From Pseudomonadota bacterium (lineage in GTDB: Bacteria > Pseudomonadota > Gammaproteobacteria > Burkholderiales > Burkholderiaceae_C): DNA of 61,527 bases. Positions within the stretch are counted from its first letter, which is position 1. Each line of letters begins with the position of its first letter. The stretch covers positions 1 through 61,527 of the forward strand of contig JAKOZT010000017.1 in assembly GCA_029779845.1 (NCBI GenBank), written 5' to 3'. Under the pieces are notes generated by a model, which did no database searches, was not told the DNA's origin, and saw nothing but the letters and a program-made list of their open reading frames with translations. The position numbers and the translations under genes were made by a program. Of this stretch, positions 26,958 to 37,200 are shown piece after piece.

Positions 26958-27369
26958 GTTCGATGGCCTCGCGCAGATCCGCCGGGATGGGGATCGCGCC
27001 GTGGCTCTCCAGCGAGGTGGTGACGATGACCTGCCTCAGGCTCATGCGCAAGTCGTCGTCGCGCTCGCGGCCGACGCAGCGCAGTTGCAGCGTCAGCGAG
27101 CGCGTGCCGAGCCGCTCGACGGCGAGCTGCAAGCGCACCGCGTCGCCGAGGCGGCTGACGGCCTTGAAGTCGGCTTCCAGGTGCACCGTCGGCAGCCCGA
27201 CGCCGCGGCCGAGCACGAGGTTCGCGTAGTCGATGCCCAGTCCCTGGTCGATCCAGTCTTCGACCAGGCCGTTGAGCATCACGAAGTACTGCGGGTAGAA
27301 GACGATGCCGGCCGGATCGCAGTCGGAGAAGCGGATGCGGCGCTCGCGCGTGTAGGTCGATGTGCTCAT
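26947..27369 (-). CDS. 4-hydroxybenzoyl-CoA-type thioesterase
   Basis: 140 residues, hotdog fold. The active-site segment is RIRFSDCDPAGIVFYPQYF, with the catalytic Asp of the 4HBT family in DPAGIVFYP. Such enzymes hydrolyse aromatic or short acyl-CoA esters. It overlaps the MarR gene by 4 bases and is the distal end of the 23.7-kb unit starting at 50670. A housekeeping release of trapped CoA is a sensible role. Confidence 0.93.
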   Translation of the reverse strand: MSTSTYTRERRIRFSDCDPAGIVFYPQYFVMLNGLVEDWIDQGLGIDYANLVLGRGVGLPTVHLEADFKAVSRLGDAVRLQLAVERLGTRSLTLQLRCVGRERDDDLRMSLRQVIVTTSLESHGAIPIPADLREAIERRP

Positions 27370-27863
27370 GTGCCGTTCGCGGCTTCGGTGCCGAGGAAAC
27401 GATGGCGCAGCACGCCCAGCTGCTGGTAGAGCTGCTTCATCGTCTGCGGGTCGAGCGGCTCGAACAGTTCGAGCACCCAGCGCTCGTGTTCGCGCGCCAT
27501 CGTGTCGAAGCGGCGCCGCCCCGCCGGCGTGAGCCGGATGATCCAGGCGCGCCGGTCGTTCGGGTTCTGCTCGCGCGTGACCATGCCCTCGCGCTCCAGC
27601 TCGTCGGTCAGCGTGGTCACGTTGCCGCCCGAGACCATCAGCCGCGCGGACAGCTCGTTCATCCTCAGGCCCTCGGGCCAGCGGTGCAGCTGCGCGAGGA
27701 AGTCGAAGCGCGGCAGCGAGATGTCGAAGCGTTCGCGCAGGCGACGGCGGATCTCGGTCTCGACCTCGTTGACGCAGGAGAGCATGCGCAGCCACAGCCG
27801 CAGGGCGGCGTGGTCGTCGGCGCGCGAGCGGGCTTCCAGGCCGTGCATCGGTGCGGCGGACAT
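27366..27863 (-). CDS. MarR-family regulator
   Basis: 165 residues, winged helix with recognition segment LMVSGGNVTTLTDELEREGMV and wing NPNDRRAWIIRLT. Family members sense aromatic acids or their CoA esters. It lies inside the long catabolic unit between an SDR and a thioesterase, sharing one base with the SDR stop (TGATG). Because it is co-transcribed with the pathway it may give feedback; it differs clearly from the MarR pair at 50793 and 60769. Confidence 0.92.
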   Translation of the reverse strand: MSAAPMHGLEARSRADDHAALRLWLRMLSCVNEVETEIRRRLRERFDISLPRFDFLAQLHRWPEGLRMNELSARLMVSGGNVTTLTDELEREGMVTREQNPNDRRAWIIRLTPAGRRRFDTMAREHERWVLELFEPLDPQTMKQLYQQLGVLRHRFLGTEAANGT

Positions 27864-28648
27864 CACATCACCTCGCCGCCGCTGACCGACACGGCCTGGC
27901 CGGTGATCGCCTGCGCGCCCGCGCTGCACAGCCAGCGCACCGCGTCGGCCACCTCGTCGGGCTGGATCAATCGGCCTTGCGGATTGCCCTTGGCCAGCTC
28001 GGCGCGCGCCTCGTCGGGCGAGCGCCCGGTCTTCGCGACGATGTTGTCGATCGCGCTCTGAACGATGTCGGTCTCGGTGTAGCCGGGGCAGACGGCGTTG
28101 ACGGTCACGCCCTGGGTCGCCAGCTCCAGCGCCAGCGAGCGCGTCAGCCCGAGCACGCCGTGCTTGGCCGCCGCGTAGGCGCTGACGTAGGCGTAGCCGC
28201 GCTGCGCCGCGGTGCTGGCGACGTTGACGATGCGCCCCGCGCGCGCCGCCAGCATGTCGGGCAGCACCGCCTGCGTGCAGTGGAACGTGCCGGTCAGGTT
28301 GATCGCCAGCATCCTGTGCCACAGCGCCGACGACGTGCGCGCGAACGGCGCGCTCTCGGCCTGGCCGGCGTTGTTGACCAGGATGGCGATCGCGCCGCGC
28401 GCCGCGCGGGCCTGCTTCACCGCCGCCTGCACGGCTGTCTCGTCGGCCACGTCGGCCGTCACCCAGCCGTGCGCCGGGCCGAGTTCGGCGGCCAGGTCTT
28501 GCAGCGCTTCGGGCCGGCGCCCGAGCAGCGTGACGGCGGCGCCGTCGGACGCCAGCGCACGTGCGATGGCCGCGCCGATGCCGCGCGAGGCGCCGGTCAC
28601 CAGCGCGTGGCGTCCCGCGAGCGGGCCGGTGGAGGTTGGCTGAGTCAT
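27863..28648 (-). CDS. SDR-family oxidoreductase (hydroxyacyl-CoA dehydrogenase-like)
   Basis: 261 residues: TGASRGIG, LVNNAGQAES, NVASTAAQRG, catalytic Tyr-Lys in YAAAK, and the 3-hydroxybutyrate dehydrogenase-like stretch VNAVCPGYTETDIVQSAID. VTLLGRRPEAL after strand 2 suggests NADP. It likely handles a beta-hydroxyacyl or similar intermediate. It is 20 bases from the upstream SDR gene and overlaps the MarR gene. Confidence 0.92.
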   Translation of the reverse strand: MTQPTSTGPLAGRHALVTGASRGIGAAIARALASDGAAVTLLGRRPEALQDLAAELGPAHGWVTADVADETAVQAAVKQARAARGAIAILVNNAGQAESAPFARTSSALWHRMLAINLTGTFHCTQAVLPDMLAARAGRIVNVASTAAQRGYAYVSAYAAAKHGVLGLTRSLALELATQGVTVNAVCPGYTETDIVQSAIDNIVAKTGRSPDEARAELAKGNPQGRLIQPDEVADAVRWLCSAGAQAITGQAVSVSGGEVM

Positions 28649-28668
28649 CTGTCAGTGTGTTTGAAGGG

Positions 28669-29421
28669 TCAGCGCATCAGCCGGCCGCCGTTGAGATCGA
28701 GCGTCGCGCCGGTCACGAAGCCGGCCGCGTCGGACGCCAGGTAGACCACCGCGGCCGCGACCTCCTCTTCCTCGCCGAAGCGGCCCACCGGCAGCGCGGC
28801 GCGGAAGCGCTCGCGCGCGGCGGCGTCGAGTTCGTCCAGCGACGGCCCGCGGATCGCCGCCGGCGCGAGCGTGTTGACCGTCACGCCGTGCGGCGCCAGC
28901 TCCTGCGCGAACGAGCGCGTCACCGCGAACAGGCCGGCCTTGGAGGCCGCGTAGTGCACGCCGGTGACGCTGCTCGCATGCTGGCCGGCCATCGACGACA
29001 GGTTGACGATGCGGCCCCAGCCGCGCGTGCGCATGTGGCGCGCGGCGACGCGGCAGCCGAAGAAGACGCCCTTGAGGTTGACGGCCATCACCTGGTCCCA
29101 CTCGGCCTCGCTGATGTCCCACAGCGCGCAGTGCGGCGTCACGGCGGCGTTGTTGACCAAGATGTGAATGCCGCCGTCTCGTTCGCGTGCGTCGAAGAAA
29201 GCCTGGATCGCCGCTTCGTCGCGCACGTCCAGGCCGGCGGCATGGGCGGCGTGGCCTTGCGATTGCAGCCGCGCGGCCGCGGCCGCCGCGCCGGCGGCGT
29301 CGACGTCGGTCAGCCACACCTGCGCGCCGGCGCGCGCGAGGCCGGCGGCGATGGCCACGCCGAGACCGCGCGCGGCGCCGGTCACCAGGGCCGTGCGGCC
29401 GCTCAGGTCGAACATGTTCAT
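28669..29421 (-). CDS. SDR-family oxidoreductase
   Basis: 250 residues: TGAARGLG, LVNNAAVTPH, NLSSMAGQHA, catalytic Tyr-Lys in YAASK, C-terminal FVTGATLDLNGG. VWLTDVDAAGA after strand 2 points to NAD. Two different SDRs in tandem (this and 27863) suggest successive alcohol/ketone steps. It starts 4 bases after the ligase stop. Confidence 0.92.
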   Translation of the reverse strand: MNMFDLSGRTALVTGAARGLGVAIAAGLARAGAQVWLTDVDAAGAAAAAARLQSQGHAAHAAGLDVRDEAAIQAFFDARERDGGIHILVNNAAVTPHCALWDISEAEWDQVMAVNLKGVFFGCRVAARHMRTRGWGRIVNLSSMAGQHASSVTGVHYAASKAGLFAVTRSFAQELAPHGVTVNTLAPAAIRGPSLDELDAAARERFRAALPVGRFGEEEEVAAAVVYLASDAAGFVTGATLDLNGGRLMR

Positions 29422-29425
29422 CTGC

Positions 29426-30991
29426 TCACCCTTGCCGTTCGCGGTCGGCCGCGCCGGGCGTCACGCCGCGTTCGCGCAGCCGGAATTTCTGGACCTTGCC
29501 GTTCTCGGTGCGCGGCAGTTCGGCCACCACGTCGAGAAAGCGCGGGATCGCGTAGCGCGCCAGGCGCGTCTCGCAGTGCCGCCACACGTCGGCGAGATCC
29601 AGCGCGGCGCCGGGGCGCGCCACCAGCGCGGCCATCACCTCGTCTTCGGCCAGCTCGGAGCGCACCGGGTAGACCGCCGCCTCGGCCACCGCCGGGTGCG
29701 CCAGCAGCACCTGTTCGACCTCCCACGACGAGATGTTCTCGCCGCGCCGGCGGATCGCGTCCTTGAGCCGGTCGACGAAGCGCAGCGCGCCGTCGCTCTC
29801 CTGCACGACGCGGTCGCCGGTGTGGAACCACAGGTTGCGCCAGGCCTCCACCGTCTTCTCGGGCATGCCGAAGTAGCCGGTGGCGAAGGCGAAGGGTTCG
29901 TCGGCACGCAGCAGCAGTTCGCCGGCGCTGCCGGGCGGCAGCGGCGTGTCGAGTTCGTCGACCACGCGGGCGTGGAAGCCCGGCTGCACCCAGCCCATCA
30001 CGCCGCGCGGCGCGTCGCCGGCTCGCGTGGCGATCGCGAAGTTGGTTTCGGTCGAGCCGTAGCCCTCCAGCAGCGGCACGCCGCTGCGGTCGAGGAAAGC
30101 CTGGCCCGCCGCCGCCGGCACGCCCGGTCCGAGGCCGAGGCGCACGCGGTGCTGGCGCTCGGCGGCGCCCGCCGGCTGCGCCAGCAGCATCGGCACCATC
30201 GCGCCGAGCAGGTAGACGACGGTGGCGCCGTGGCGCTGCATCGCCGGCCAGAAGCCCGAGGCCGAGAAGCGCGCCTCGACCGCCACCTTCGCGCCGCTGA
30301 CCATCGCCTGCGCGACGGTGTTGAGCGCGTTGATGTGGAACAGCGGCAGCGTGGTGCACAGCACGTCGTCGCGGCCCAGGCCGAGGATGCGCGCCGAGTT
30401 CAGGCCCCACCAGTAGTACTGCGCGTGCGGGCACAGCACGCCCTTGGACGGCCCGGTCGTGCCCGAGGTGTAGAGGATCGCCAGCGTGTCGCCCGGCCCC
30501 ACGTCGGCCGCCGCGACCGGCGCGCATGCGGCCGGCCACGCAACGCAGTTCACCCCTTGCACCGGCGCGGCGCTGCCCAGCACCCAGATCGTTTTCAGCG
30601 CGGTCTTCGACAGGTCGGCGCTCGCCAGCCGCGGCAGCAAGCCCTCCTCGATCACCAGCAGGGCGGCGCCGCTGTCGGCCAGCAGGTACTCGATCTGCGG
30701 CCCCATCGCCGCCGTGTTGACCGGCACCGCGGCCGCGCCCAGCCAGGCGCAGCCGAGAAAGGCTTCGAGGAACTCCGGCCGGTTGCCGCACATCAGCGCG
30801 ACGCGCTCGCCGCGCGCCACACCCGCGGCCTGCAAGGCCGCGGCGCGGCCGGCGGCCACGTGCGCGGCGTCGGCGCGTGTCCAACGCGCATCGCCGAGCG
30901 ACAGCAAAGGCCGCGCGGCATCGGCGTCATCGGCGAGGCGCTGCAACAGCGCCGGCAGCGTGCGCTGCGCTGCCGGCAGCTCAATCGTCAT
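29426..30991 (-). CDS. AMP-forming acyl-CoA ligase
   Basis: 521 residues, ANL superfamily. Motifs: [58 protein letters not shown], and catalytic Lys in [14 protein letters not shown]. The pattern [11 protein letters not shown] is common in carnitine/crotonobetaine-type and aryl acid ligases. It overlaps LivF by 11 bases. It is the second ligase of this unit (the other is at 43891), so two acids or two steps may need activation. Confidence 0.92.
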   Translation of the reverse strand: MTIELPAAQRTLPALLQRLADDADAARPLLSLGDARWTRADAAHVAAGRAAALQAAGVARGERVALMCGNRPEFLEAFLGCAWLGAAAVPVNTAAMGPQIEYLLADSGAALLVIEEGLLPRLASADLSKTALKTIWVLGSAAPVQGVNCVAWPAACAPVAAADVGPGDTLAILYTSGTTGPSKGVLCPHAQYYWWGLNSARILGLGRDDVLCTTLPLFHINALNTVAQAMVSGAKVAVEARFSASGFWPAMQRHGATVVYLLGAMVPMLLAQPAGAAERQHRVRLGLGPGVPAAAGQAFLDRSGVPLLEGYGSTETNFAIATRAGDAPRGVMGWVQPGFHARVVDELDTPLPPGSAGELLLRADEPFAFATGYFGMPEKTVEAWRNLWFHTGDRVVQESDGALRFVDRLKDAIRRRGENISSWEVEQVLLAHPAVAEAAVYPVRSELAEDEVMAALVARPGAALDLADVWRHCETRLARYAIPRFLDVVAELPRTENGKVQKFRLRERGVTPGAADRERQG

Positions 30992-31715
30992 CCGTGCCTC
31001 CGCCGAGGTAGGAATGGCGCACGCGCGGGTCGTCGGCGAGCTGCTCCGAGGCGCCGTGCAGCGACACCTCGCCGGTCTCGATCACGTAGCCGTAGTCGGA
31101 GCTGCGCAGCGCCGCGAGCGCGTTCTGCTCGACCAGCAGGATCGAGACGCCGTCGTCGCGCAGCCGCCGCACGATGGCCAGGATCTCCTGCACGATCAGC
31201 GGCGCGAGGCCGAGGCTGGGCTCGTCGAGCATCAGCAGGCGCGGCTTGCACATCAGCGCGCGGCCCAGCGCGAGCATCTGGCGCTCGCCGCCCGACAGCG
31301 TGTCGGCGCGCTGCGCCTTGCGCTCGGCCAGGCGCGGGAAGCGTTCGTAGACGCCGTCGAGCCGGCGCTTCAGCTCGGCCTTGCCCGGCGAGCGCGAGTA
31401 GGCGCCGAGCATCAGGTTGTCGAGCACGCTCAGCTCGCCGAACAGCTCGCGCTTCTCGGGCACCAGGCACAGGCCGCGCTCGACGCGGTCTTCCACGTCG
31501 AGCTCGTGCAGGTCCTGGCCCTCGAAGCGCAGCGTGCCGCGCGAGGGCAGCAGGCCCATCGCCGCGCCCAGCAGCGTGGTCTTGCCCGCGCCGTTCGGGC
31601 CGATCACCGAGACGATCTGCCCCGGCGCAAGCGTCAGCGACACGCCGCGCACCGCCTCCACCTGGCCGTAGGCCACGTGCAGGTCCGCAATCTCCAGCAT
31701 CGGAACGCCGTTCAT
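30981..31715 (-). CDS. livF: Liv-type ABC transporter ATPase (LivF)
   Basis: 244 residues: Walker [10 protein letters not shown], signature [15 protein letters not shown], Walker [14 protein letters not shown]-terminal [11 protein letters not shown]. It is the second ATPase of the importer encoded with the LivM-LivG fusion and LivH, and it overlaps the fusion gene by 4 bases. Confidence 0.94.
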   Translation of the reverse strand: MNGVPMLEIADLHVAYGQVEAVRGVSLTLAPGQIVSVIGPNGAGKTTLLGAAMGLLPSRGTLRFEGQDLHELDVEDRVERGLCLVPEKRELFGELSVLDNLMLGAYSRSPGKAELKRRLDGVYERFPRLAERKAQRADTLSGGERQMLALGRALMCKPRLLMLDEPSLGLAPLIVQEILAIVRRLRDDGVSILLVEQNALAALRSSDYGYVIETGEVSLHGASEQLADDPRVRHSYLGGGTDDD

Positions 31716-33505
31716 GCCATCGCCTCCGCCGGCGCGCTGCCCAGGTAGGCCGCCTGCACGCGCGCATCGGCGCGCACCTCGGCGGGCAGGCCCTCGACCA
31801 GCTTGGAGCCGAAGTTCACCACCACGAGGCGGTCGACGAGTTTCATCACGAAGTCCATGTCGTGCTCGACGATGAGCACCGTCACGCCCTCGCCGCGCAG
31901 CCGGCGCAGCAGCTCGGCCAGCGCCTGCTTCTCCTTGCGGCGCAAGCCGGCGGCGGGTTCGTCGAGCACCAGCAGCACCGGGTCGGCGGCCAGCGCGCGG
32001 GCGATCTCGAGGATGCGCTGCGTGCCCAGCGGCAGGCTGCCGGCCAGCTCGTGGGCGCGCTCGGCCAGGCCGATGCGTTCGAGCTGCTGCCAGGCCGCCT
32101 GGCGGATGCGCGCTTCCTCGGCGCGATCGAGCCGCAGGCCGGCGCGCAGCACGCCGGCCGAGCCGCGCGCATGCGCGCCCAGCGCCACGTTGTCCAGCAG
32201 GCTCATCTGCGGGCGCAGCTTGACGTGCTGGAAGGTGCGCGCCATGCCGCGCCGCGCCACCTCGCGCTGCGGCAGCCCGGTGATGTCGTGGCCGAGGAAC
32301 TCGACGCGCCCGCCGCTCAGCGGCGCGGTCGCCGTCACCAGGTTGAACAGCGTCGACTTGCCCGCGCCGTTCGGGCCGATCAGGCCGACGATCTCGCCGG
32401 CGCGCACGTCGAAGCTGACGTCGTTGACGGCCACCAGCCCGCCGAAGCGCTTGACCACGTTGCGCACCGCCAGCACCGGCTCGCCGCGCGCCGGCAGCGT
32501 GCGCTGCGCCAGCGGTGCTACGGCCGGCGGCGCCAGCGCGGCGCCGGCGCCGGACGGGAAGCGCCGCGCCCACCACTTCGTGATGCCGCCCATCACGCCG
32601 GCGCGTGCGTATTGCAGCAGCAGGATGAACAGCACCGCGAACACCACCGCCTCGAACTGGCCGCCGCGCGCGGTGACCAGCGGCAGCACGTCCTGCACCG
32701 TGTTCTTCATCGCCAGCACCGCGGCCGCGCCGACCAGCGCGCCGGCCAGGTGGCCCAGGCCGCCGGCCACCGCCATCAGCAGGTACTCGATGCTGGCGCG
32801 CACGTCGAACGGCGAGGGGCTGACGAAGCGGTTGGCGTGCGCGTACAGCCAGCCGGCCAGGCCGGCCAGCAGCGCGGCCAGCACGAACAGCGTGAGCCGC
32901 ACGCGGAAGGCGTCGGCGCCCACGCTGGCCAGCAGGATGCCGCCGCCGCGCAGCGCGCGGATCGCGCGGCCGCTGCGCGAGTTCAGCACGCGGTGGCAGA
33001 ACAGCGCGGCCAGCCCCACCAGCGCCCAGATCAGGTAGTAGACCGCGCGCGGCTCCAGCAGCGAGATACCGAACAGGTTCAGCGCCGGGATGTTGGACAG
33101 GCCGGTGTGCCGGCCCAGCGCCTCGACGTTGCCGAACAGCAGCGCGATCGACAGCCCCCAGGCGATGGTCGACAGCGGCAGGAAGTGCCCGCCCAGGCGC
33201 AGCGTCAGCAGCCCGATCAGCAGCGCCGCGAGGCCGGTGAGCGCCAGCGCGAACAGCAGCCCCAGCCACGGCGACAGGCCTTGCGCGGTGCTCAGCCAGG
33301 CGGTGGCATAGGCGCCGATGCCGACGAAGGCCGCCTGCCCGAACGAGGTGGCGCCGCCGATGCCGGTGAGCATCACCAGGCCGAGCGCCACCAGCGCGCC
33401 GATGCCCACGTCGTTGAGCAGCGAGACGCCGAACTTTCCGAGCACCGCCGGCGCGAGCGCGATGGCGGCCACCGCGACGATGAGGATCACGCGACCCGCC
33501 TTCAT
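31712..33505 (-). CDS. Fused LivM permease-LivG ATPase
   Basis: 597 residues in one frame. Residues 1 to about 320 are a LivM-type permease ([44 protein letters not shown]). A Pro/Ala linker near 330-350 leads to a complete LivG ATPase with [31 protein letters not shown] and [14 protein letters not shown]. Separate LivM and LivG genes are seen in the other transporter of this window (18102-19825), so this is a true fusion rather than a family norm. It overlaps LivH and LivF by 4 bases each. Confidence 0.94.
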   Translation of the reverse strand: MKAGRVILIVAVAAIALAPAVLGKFGVSLLNDVGIGALVALGLVMLTGIGGATSFGQAAFVGIGAYATAWLSTAQGLSPWLGLLFALALTGLAALLIGLLTLRLGGHFLPLSTIAWGLSIALLFGNVEALGRHTGLSNIPALNLFGISLLEPRAVYYLIWALVGLAALFCHRVLNSRSGRAIRALRGGGILLASVGADAFRVRLTLFVLAALLAGLAGWLYAHANRFVSPSPFDVRASIEYLLMAVAGGLGHLAGALVGAAAVLAMKNTVQDVLPLVTARGGQFEAVVFAVLFILLLQYARAGVMGGITKWWARRFPSGAGAALAPPAVAPLAQRTLPARGEPVLAVRNVVKRFGGLVAVNDVSFDVRAGEIVGLIGPNGAGKSTLFNLVTATAPLSGGRVEFLGHDITGLPQREVARRGMARTFQHVKLRPQMSLLDNVALGAHARGSAGVLRAGLRLDRAEEARIRQAAWQQLERIGLAERAHELAGSLPLGTQRILEIARALAADPVLLVLDEPAAGLRRKEKQALAELLRRLRGEGVTVLIVEHDMDFVMKLVDRLVVVNFGSKLVEGLPAEVRADARVQAAYLGSAPAEAMA

Positions 33506-34569
33506 GCGTCGATCTCCTCGGTTTCTTCTTCCGAGTGGCGCGCGAAGGCCGAACGCAGCAGCAGCGCGGGGATCAGCAGGCTGAAGACGATCACGTCCTT
33601 CAGCGCGCCGCTGAAGAACGAGCCGAAGCTCTCGACCACGCCCACCGCCAGCGCGCCCAGCGCGGTCAGCGGGTAGCTGGTCAGCCCGCCGATGATCGCG
33701 GCGACGAAGGCCTTCAGCCCGATCAAAAAGCCGGAGTCGTAGTACATCGTGTTGACCGGCGCGACCAGCACGCCGATCAGCCCGGCCAGCAGCGAGGCGC
33801 AGCCGTAGGCCATCAGCGCGGTGCGCGCCGGGCGGATACCCACCAGCCGCGCGCCGACGCGGTTGACCGCCGTGGCGCGCAGCGCCTTGCCGGCCACGGT
33901 GCGCTCGAAGGCGAGGAAGAACAGGCCGCTGAGCACCAGCGCGGCGGCCACCATCAGGAGGACCTGGCCGCTGACCGTCAGCCCGCCCGGCAGCTCCAGC
34001 GCGCCGGCGGCCAGCGGCGCGGTGCGAAAGCCCTCCGGCCCGAAGAACAGCAGCCCCAGCCCCGAGAGCAGGAAGTGCACCGCCAGCGAGGCGATCAGCA
34101 GCACCAGCACCGAGGCATCGGCGATCGGCTGCAGCGCCACGCGCGCCACCAGCGGCGTGATCGGCACCACCAGCGCGATGGCGCTGGCGATGTAGACCGC
34201 CTGCGGCAGCGTCTGTCCGTCCACGCCGGACGTCACCGCCCACGCCAGCGCGCAGGGCAGCAGCGGCAGCACGCCCCAGCCGAGCACGGCGCGCGGAATG
34301 CGCGCCGCCTCGCCGCGGCGCGCCAGCGTCCACACCTCGGCGAGCACCGCCAGCAGCGCCAGCATCGCCACCAGCCCGACGGTGGGCGGCAGCCGCCCGC
34401 CCTCGAAGGCCGCGAGGCTGAGCGCCGCGAAGGCCGCCACGTCGCCGAAGGGCACGAAGACCACGCGCGTGACCGAGAAGATCAGCACCAGGCCCAGGCC
34501 CGCGAGCAGGTAGACGGCGCCGTTGGCCAGCCCGTCGATGCCGAGGATGAGCGCTATGTCCCAACTCAT
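33502..34569 (-). CDS. livH: Liv-type ABC transporter permease (LivH)
   Basis: 355 residues, longer than the ~295 of ordinary LivH because of extra hydrophobic segments near residues 65-130. The start region [30 protein letters not shown] and the ATPase-contact loop [25 protein letters not shown] are typical. The C-terminus carries a short acidic tail (EEETEEIDA). It pairs with the LivM-LivG fusion. The stop overlaps the fusion start by 4 bases. Confidence 0.92.
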   Translation of the reverse strand: MSWDIALILGIDGLANGAVYLLAGLGLVLIFSVTRVVFVPFGDVAAFAALSLAAFEGGRLPPTVGLVAMLALLAVLAEVWTLARRGEAARIPRAVLGWGVLPLLPCALAWAVTSGVDGQTLPQAVYIASAIALVVPITPLVARVALQPIADASVLVLLIASLAVHFLLSGLGLLFFGPEGFRTAPLAAGALELPGGLTVSGQVLLMVAAALVLSGLFFLAFERTVAGKALRATAVNRVGARLVGIRPARTALMAYGCASLLAGLIGVLVAPVNTMYYDSGFLIGLKAFVAAIIGGLTSYPLTALGALAVGVVESFGSFFSGALKDVIVFSLLIPALLLRSAFARHSEEETEEIDA

Positions 34570-34596
34570 GAAAAAAGCTCCCTCAAACGCGGCGGC

Positions 34597-35760
34597 TCAG
34601 GGCGCCAGCTTCCACTTGCCGTTGTCCACCTGCACCAGCACGCGCGCGCGCTGGTCGACGCCGTACAGGCTGCCGGGCCTGAAGTTGTAGACGCCGTGCG
34701 TGCCCACCACCTCCTTGCCGCTGAGGATCGCGTCGCGCAGCGCCTGGCGGAAGGCCGGCGTGCCCGGCTCGGCCTTGCCGTCCTTCAGCGCGCGCGCGGC
34801 GGCGTCGGCGAAGACCAGGTAGCCGTCGAACGAATAGGCCGAGAACGCATCGGTGCTCGGCGCGTTGTTGACCTTCTCGAACGCGGCGCGGAAGTCCAGC
34901 GAGATCTTCTTGGTCGGCGAGCCGTCGGGCAGCTGCTCGGCCACGATCACCGGCCCGGTCGGCAGGATGCTGCCGTTGGCCGAAGCGCCGGCCACGCGCA
35001 CGAAGTCGGGGTTCACCAGGCCGTGCTGTCCGTACACCTTGCCCTTGAAGCCGCGATCGGCCAGCGCCAGGTAGGGCAGCGCGCCGGGCGTGCCGGCGCC
35101 GCCGGTCATCACCGCATCGGGCCGCGCGGCCGTGATCTTCAGCACCTGGCCGGCCACCGAGGCGTCGGCGCGCGCGTAGCGCTCGTTGCTGACCACCTTG
35201 ATGCCCCGCGGCTCGGCCGCCTTGCCGAGCGCGCCGTAGACCAGGTCGCCCCAGGCGTCGGAGAAGCCGATGAAGCCCACCGTCCTGACGCCGTCGCGCT
35301 GCATGCGCTCGACCACCGCGTCGATCATCAGCTGCGGCGGCTGCGCCACCGTGACGGTCCAGTCCGACTCCTCGGGCTTGAGCTGGATCGGCGACAGGCC
35401 GATCATCGGCGTCCTGCTTTCGCGGCCCACCTGCGCGATCGCGATCGTGGCCGGCACGCCCGACGAGCCCATCAGCACGTCGACCTTCTCCTCCTCCACC
35501 AGCTTGCGCGCGTTGCGGCCGGAGTTGGTGGGGTCGGAGGCGTCGTCGAGCACGATCAGCCTGACCTTGCGCCCGCCGATCTCGGGGCGGTAGGCGAGCG
35601 CCGCCTGCATGCCCTTGGCGTAGGGCACGCCCAGCGAGGAATTCGGCCCCGACAGCGAGACCGACAGGCCGACCTTCAGCTCCTGCGCCTGCGCGGGCAC
35701 GGCGAGCGCCGCCGCCGCGGCCGCGATGGCGCCGAGCAGGCTTCGATGCAAAGCATTCAT
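34597..35760 (-). CDS. Liv-type ABC transporter substrate-binding protein, paralogue 3
   Basis: 387 residues with a signal peptide (MNALHRSLLGAIAAAAA, cleavage near AQAQE). It begins LKVGLSVSLSGPNSSLGVPY and shares GFSDAWGDLVYGALG, ERYARADASVAGQVLKI and GTHGVYNFRPGS with the proteins at 37201 and 38382. It lies between the Rieske alpha gene and LivH. The three paralogues probably give one importer several ligand specificities. Confidence 0.93.
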   Translation of the reverse strand: MNALHRSLLGAIAAAAAALAVPAQAQELKVGLSVSLSGPNSSLGVPYAKGMQAALAYRPEIGGRKVRLIVLDDASDPTNSGRNARKLVEEEKVDVLMGSSGVPATIAIAQVGRESRTPMIGLSPIQLKPEESDWTVTVAQPPQLMIDAVVERMQRDGVRTVGFIGFSDAWGDLVYGALGKAAEPRGIKVVSNERYARADASVAGQVLKITAARPDAVMTGGAGTPGALPYLALADRGFKGKVYGQHGLVNPDFVRVAGASANGSILPTGPVIVAEQLPDGSPTKKISLDFRAAFEKVNNAPSTDAFSAYSFDGYLVFADAAARALKDGKAEPGTPAFRQALRDAILSGKEVVGTHGVYNFRPGSLYGVDQRARVLVQVDNGKWKLAP

Positions 35761-35786
35761 CTCTTGTCTCCTGGGTGTCGTTGTCG

Positions 35787-37091
35787 TCAGTCGGGCAGGT
35801 CGAGCGTCATGAAGCGCAGCCAGGCACGGAACTGGTTGCGCATCAGCAGCTCGTTGGTGCCGTTGACCTCGCGCACGCCGCCGGCCAGCTCCTCGGCGCG
35901 GAAGTCGCGATGCAGGCTGACCCACGGGTTCGTGCCCGAGGCGAGGCCGCGCTGCATGCTTTCGAACAGGTGCAGGTCGTCGTGCGCGACCACCGACATC
36001 GGCGAGAACACCAGCCGGTTGTAGGTGACCGCGCGCTGCAGCAGCAGCTCGGGCGCGCCGGCGACGCGGAAGCTCCAGGCCTCGATCAGCGTGCGGTCGG
36101 CGGCCAGCGGGCGGATCACGCGGATCGCCTGCGGCGAGCACTTGATGCTCAGCGAGGGGAAGATCACCGCGTTCTGCGGCGCGCGCGTCAGCACCTCTTC
36201 GGCGCGCGCGTCGCCATGCGCGGCGCGCAGCGCGGCCTCGTAGTCGCCGAGCTGGCCGTAGGCCGAGTGGATGCTGAACTTCGTGCCCAGCACGCTGTGG
36301 CCGTTCGGGTGCACGCGCCCGCCCATGCGGTCGAAGAAGTCGTAGCCCTCGGCGAACGGCAGCATCTGCTCGATGGCCATCGGCTTGGGCGCGTCCGCCG
36401 GCTGGCCGGCCCACATCCGCGCGGCGGTGGCGCTGGCCGATTCGTGGGTCGAGACCGGATGCACCGTGTCGTTGATGTTCTCCAGGTACATCTTCCAGTT
36501 GCAGTTCACCACGCTGCGCAGCACGCCACCGGCGACGTTCAGCTTGCCGGCCGGCGAACGGTCGACCAGGCTGTCGATCACGCGCAGCAGCTCGCCGCAA
36601 TAGGCCTCGAAATCCGGCCCGAGCGGGTTCAGCTTGACGAACAGGAAGTCGCGGTACTCGGCGAAGCCGGCCACCGGCTCCATGCCGCGCCCCGACTCGC
36701 ACTGCGCGAGCCGCGTGCCTTCGTAGCCGGCGCGCAGCGGCGTGGCCAGCGGCGCGCCGTCGAGCTTGTAGGTCCAGGCGTGGTAGGGGCAGCGGAAGAA
36801 CCGGCCGGTGTTGCCGCAGGCCTCGGTGGCGAGCTGCGCGCCCTTGTGCGCGCAGCGGTTGTGCAGGGCGCGCACCGTGCCGTCGGCCTGGCGCACCAGC
36901 AGCAGCGGCTGCCCGGCGATCGTCACGGTGATGAAGTCGCCCGCGTTCGGCAGCTGGCTGGCGTGGCCGGCGAAGTTCCAGGTGTTGGCGAAGAAGTGGC
37001 GCTGCTCCAGCGCGAACAGTTCTTCGCTCAGGTACAGGTCGCGGTGGACACGATCGTCCTCCACCAGGGCTTCGATGTCGGCGCGTGTCAT
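35787..37091 (-). CDS. Rieske-type aromatic ring-hydroxylating dioxygenase alpha subunit
   Basis: 434 residues. Rieske 2Fe-2S ligands are C80, H82, C101 and H104 (CAHKG, CPYHAW). The mononuclear iron site is seen as D208 with H211 and H216 (DTVHPVSTH). It inserts oxygen into an aromatic substrate using electrons from a reductase. No beta subunit is adjacent: the matching candidate beta (45517) and reductase (46021) are 8-10 kb upstream in the same transcription unit. It sits between two binding-protein genes. It is a close relative of the alpha subunit at 56099. Confidence 0.94.
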   Translation of the reverse strand: MTRADIEALVEDDRVHRDLYLSEELFALEQRHFFANTWNFAGHASQLPNAGDFITVTIAGQPLLLVRQADGTVRALHNRCAHKGAQLATEACGNTGRFFRCPYHAWTYKLDGAPLATPLRAGYEGTRLAQCESGRGMEPVAGFAEYRDFLFVKLNPLGPDFEAYCGELLRVIDSLVDRSPAGKLNVAGGVLRSVVNCNWKMYLENINDTVHPVSTHESASATAARMWAGQPADAPKPMAIEQMLPFAEGYDFFDRMGGRVHPNGHSVLGTKFSIHSAYGQLGDYEAALRAAHGDARAEEVLTRAPQNAVIFPSLSIKCSPQAIRVIRPLAADRTLIEAWSFRVAGAPELLLQRAVTYNRLVFSPMSVVAHDDLHLFESMQRGLASGTNPWVSLHRDFRAEELAGGVREVNGTNELLMRNQFRAWLRFMTLDLPD

Positions 37092-37115
37092 GACTGCCCC
37101 TCGGCCGTCGGGTAC

Positions 37116-37149
37116 GCCGGCCGATCCCCCAAGGGGATCGCGGGCCGGC
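37116..37149 (-). other. Strong intercistronic stem-loop
   Basis: The 109-base gap between the binding protein (37201) and the Rieske alpha gene carries GCCGGCC (37116-37122) pairing with GGCCGGC (37143-37149), and inside it GATCCCC (37123-37129) pairing with GGGGATC (37133-37139) around a 3-base loop, with one 3-base bulge. No U-tract follows. It could stabilise the upstream message or reduce read-through within the long unit. Confidence 0.5.
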
Positions 37150-37200
37150 TTGGGAGCGGCCCGGCGCTCGGCCCGCGCCGCGACATCGACACAGGGTGCG

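Noticed and set aside
29168..33676. Plus-strand open frame of 1502 codons
   Set aside because: It is antisense to a CoA ligase, LivF and the LivM-LivG fusion, all with clear motifs; the composition is low-complexity His/Arg/Gln.
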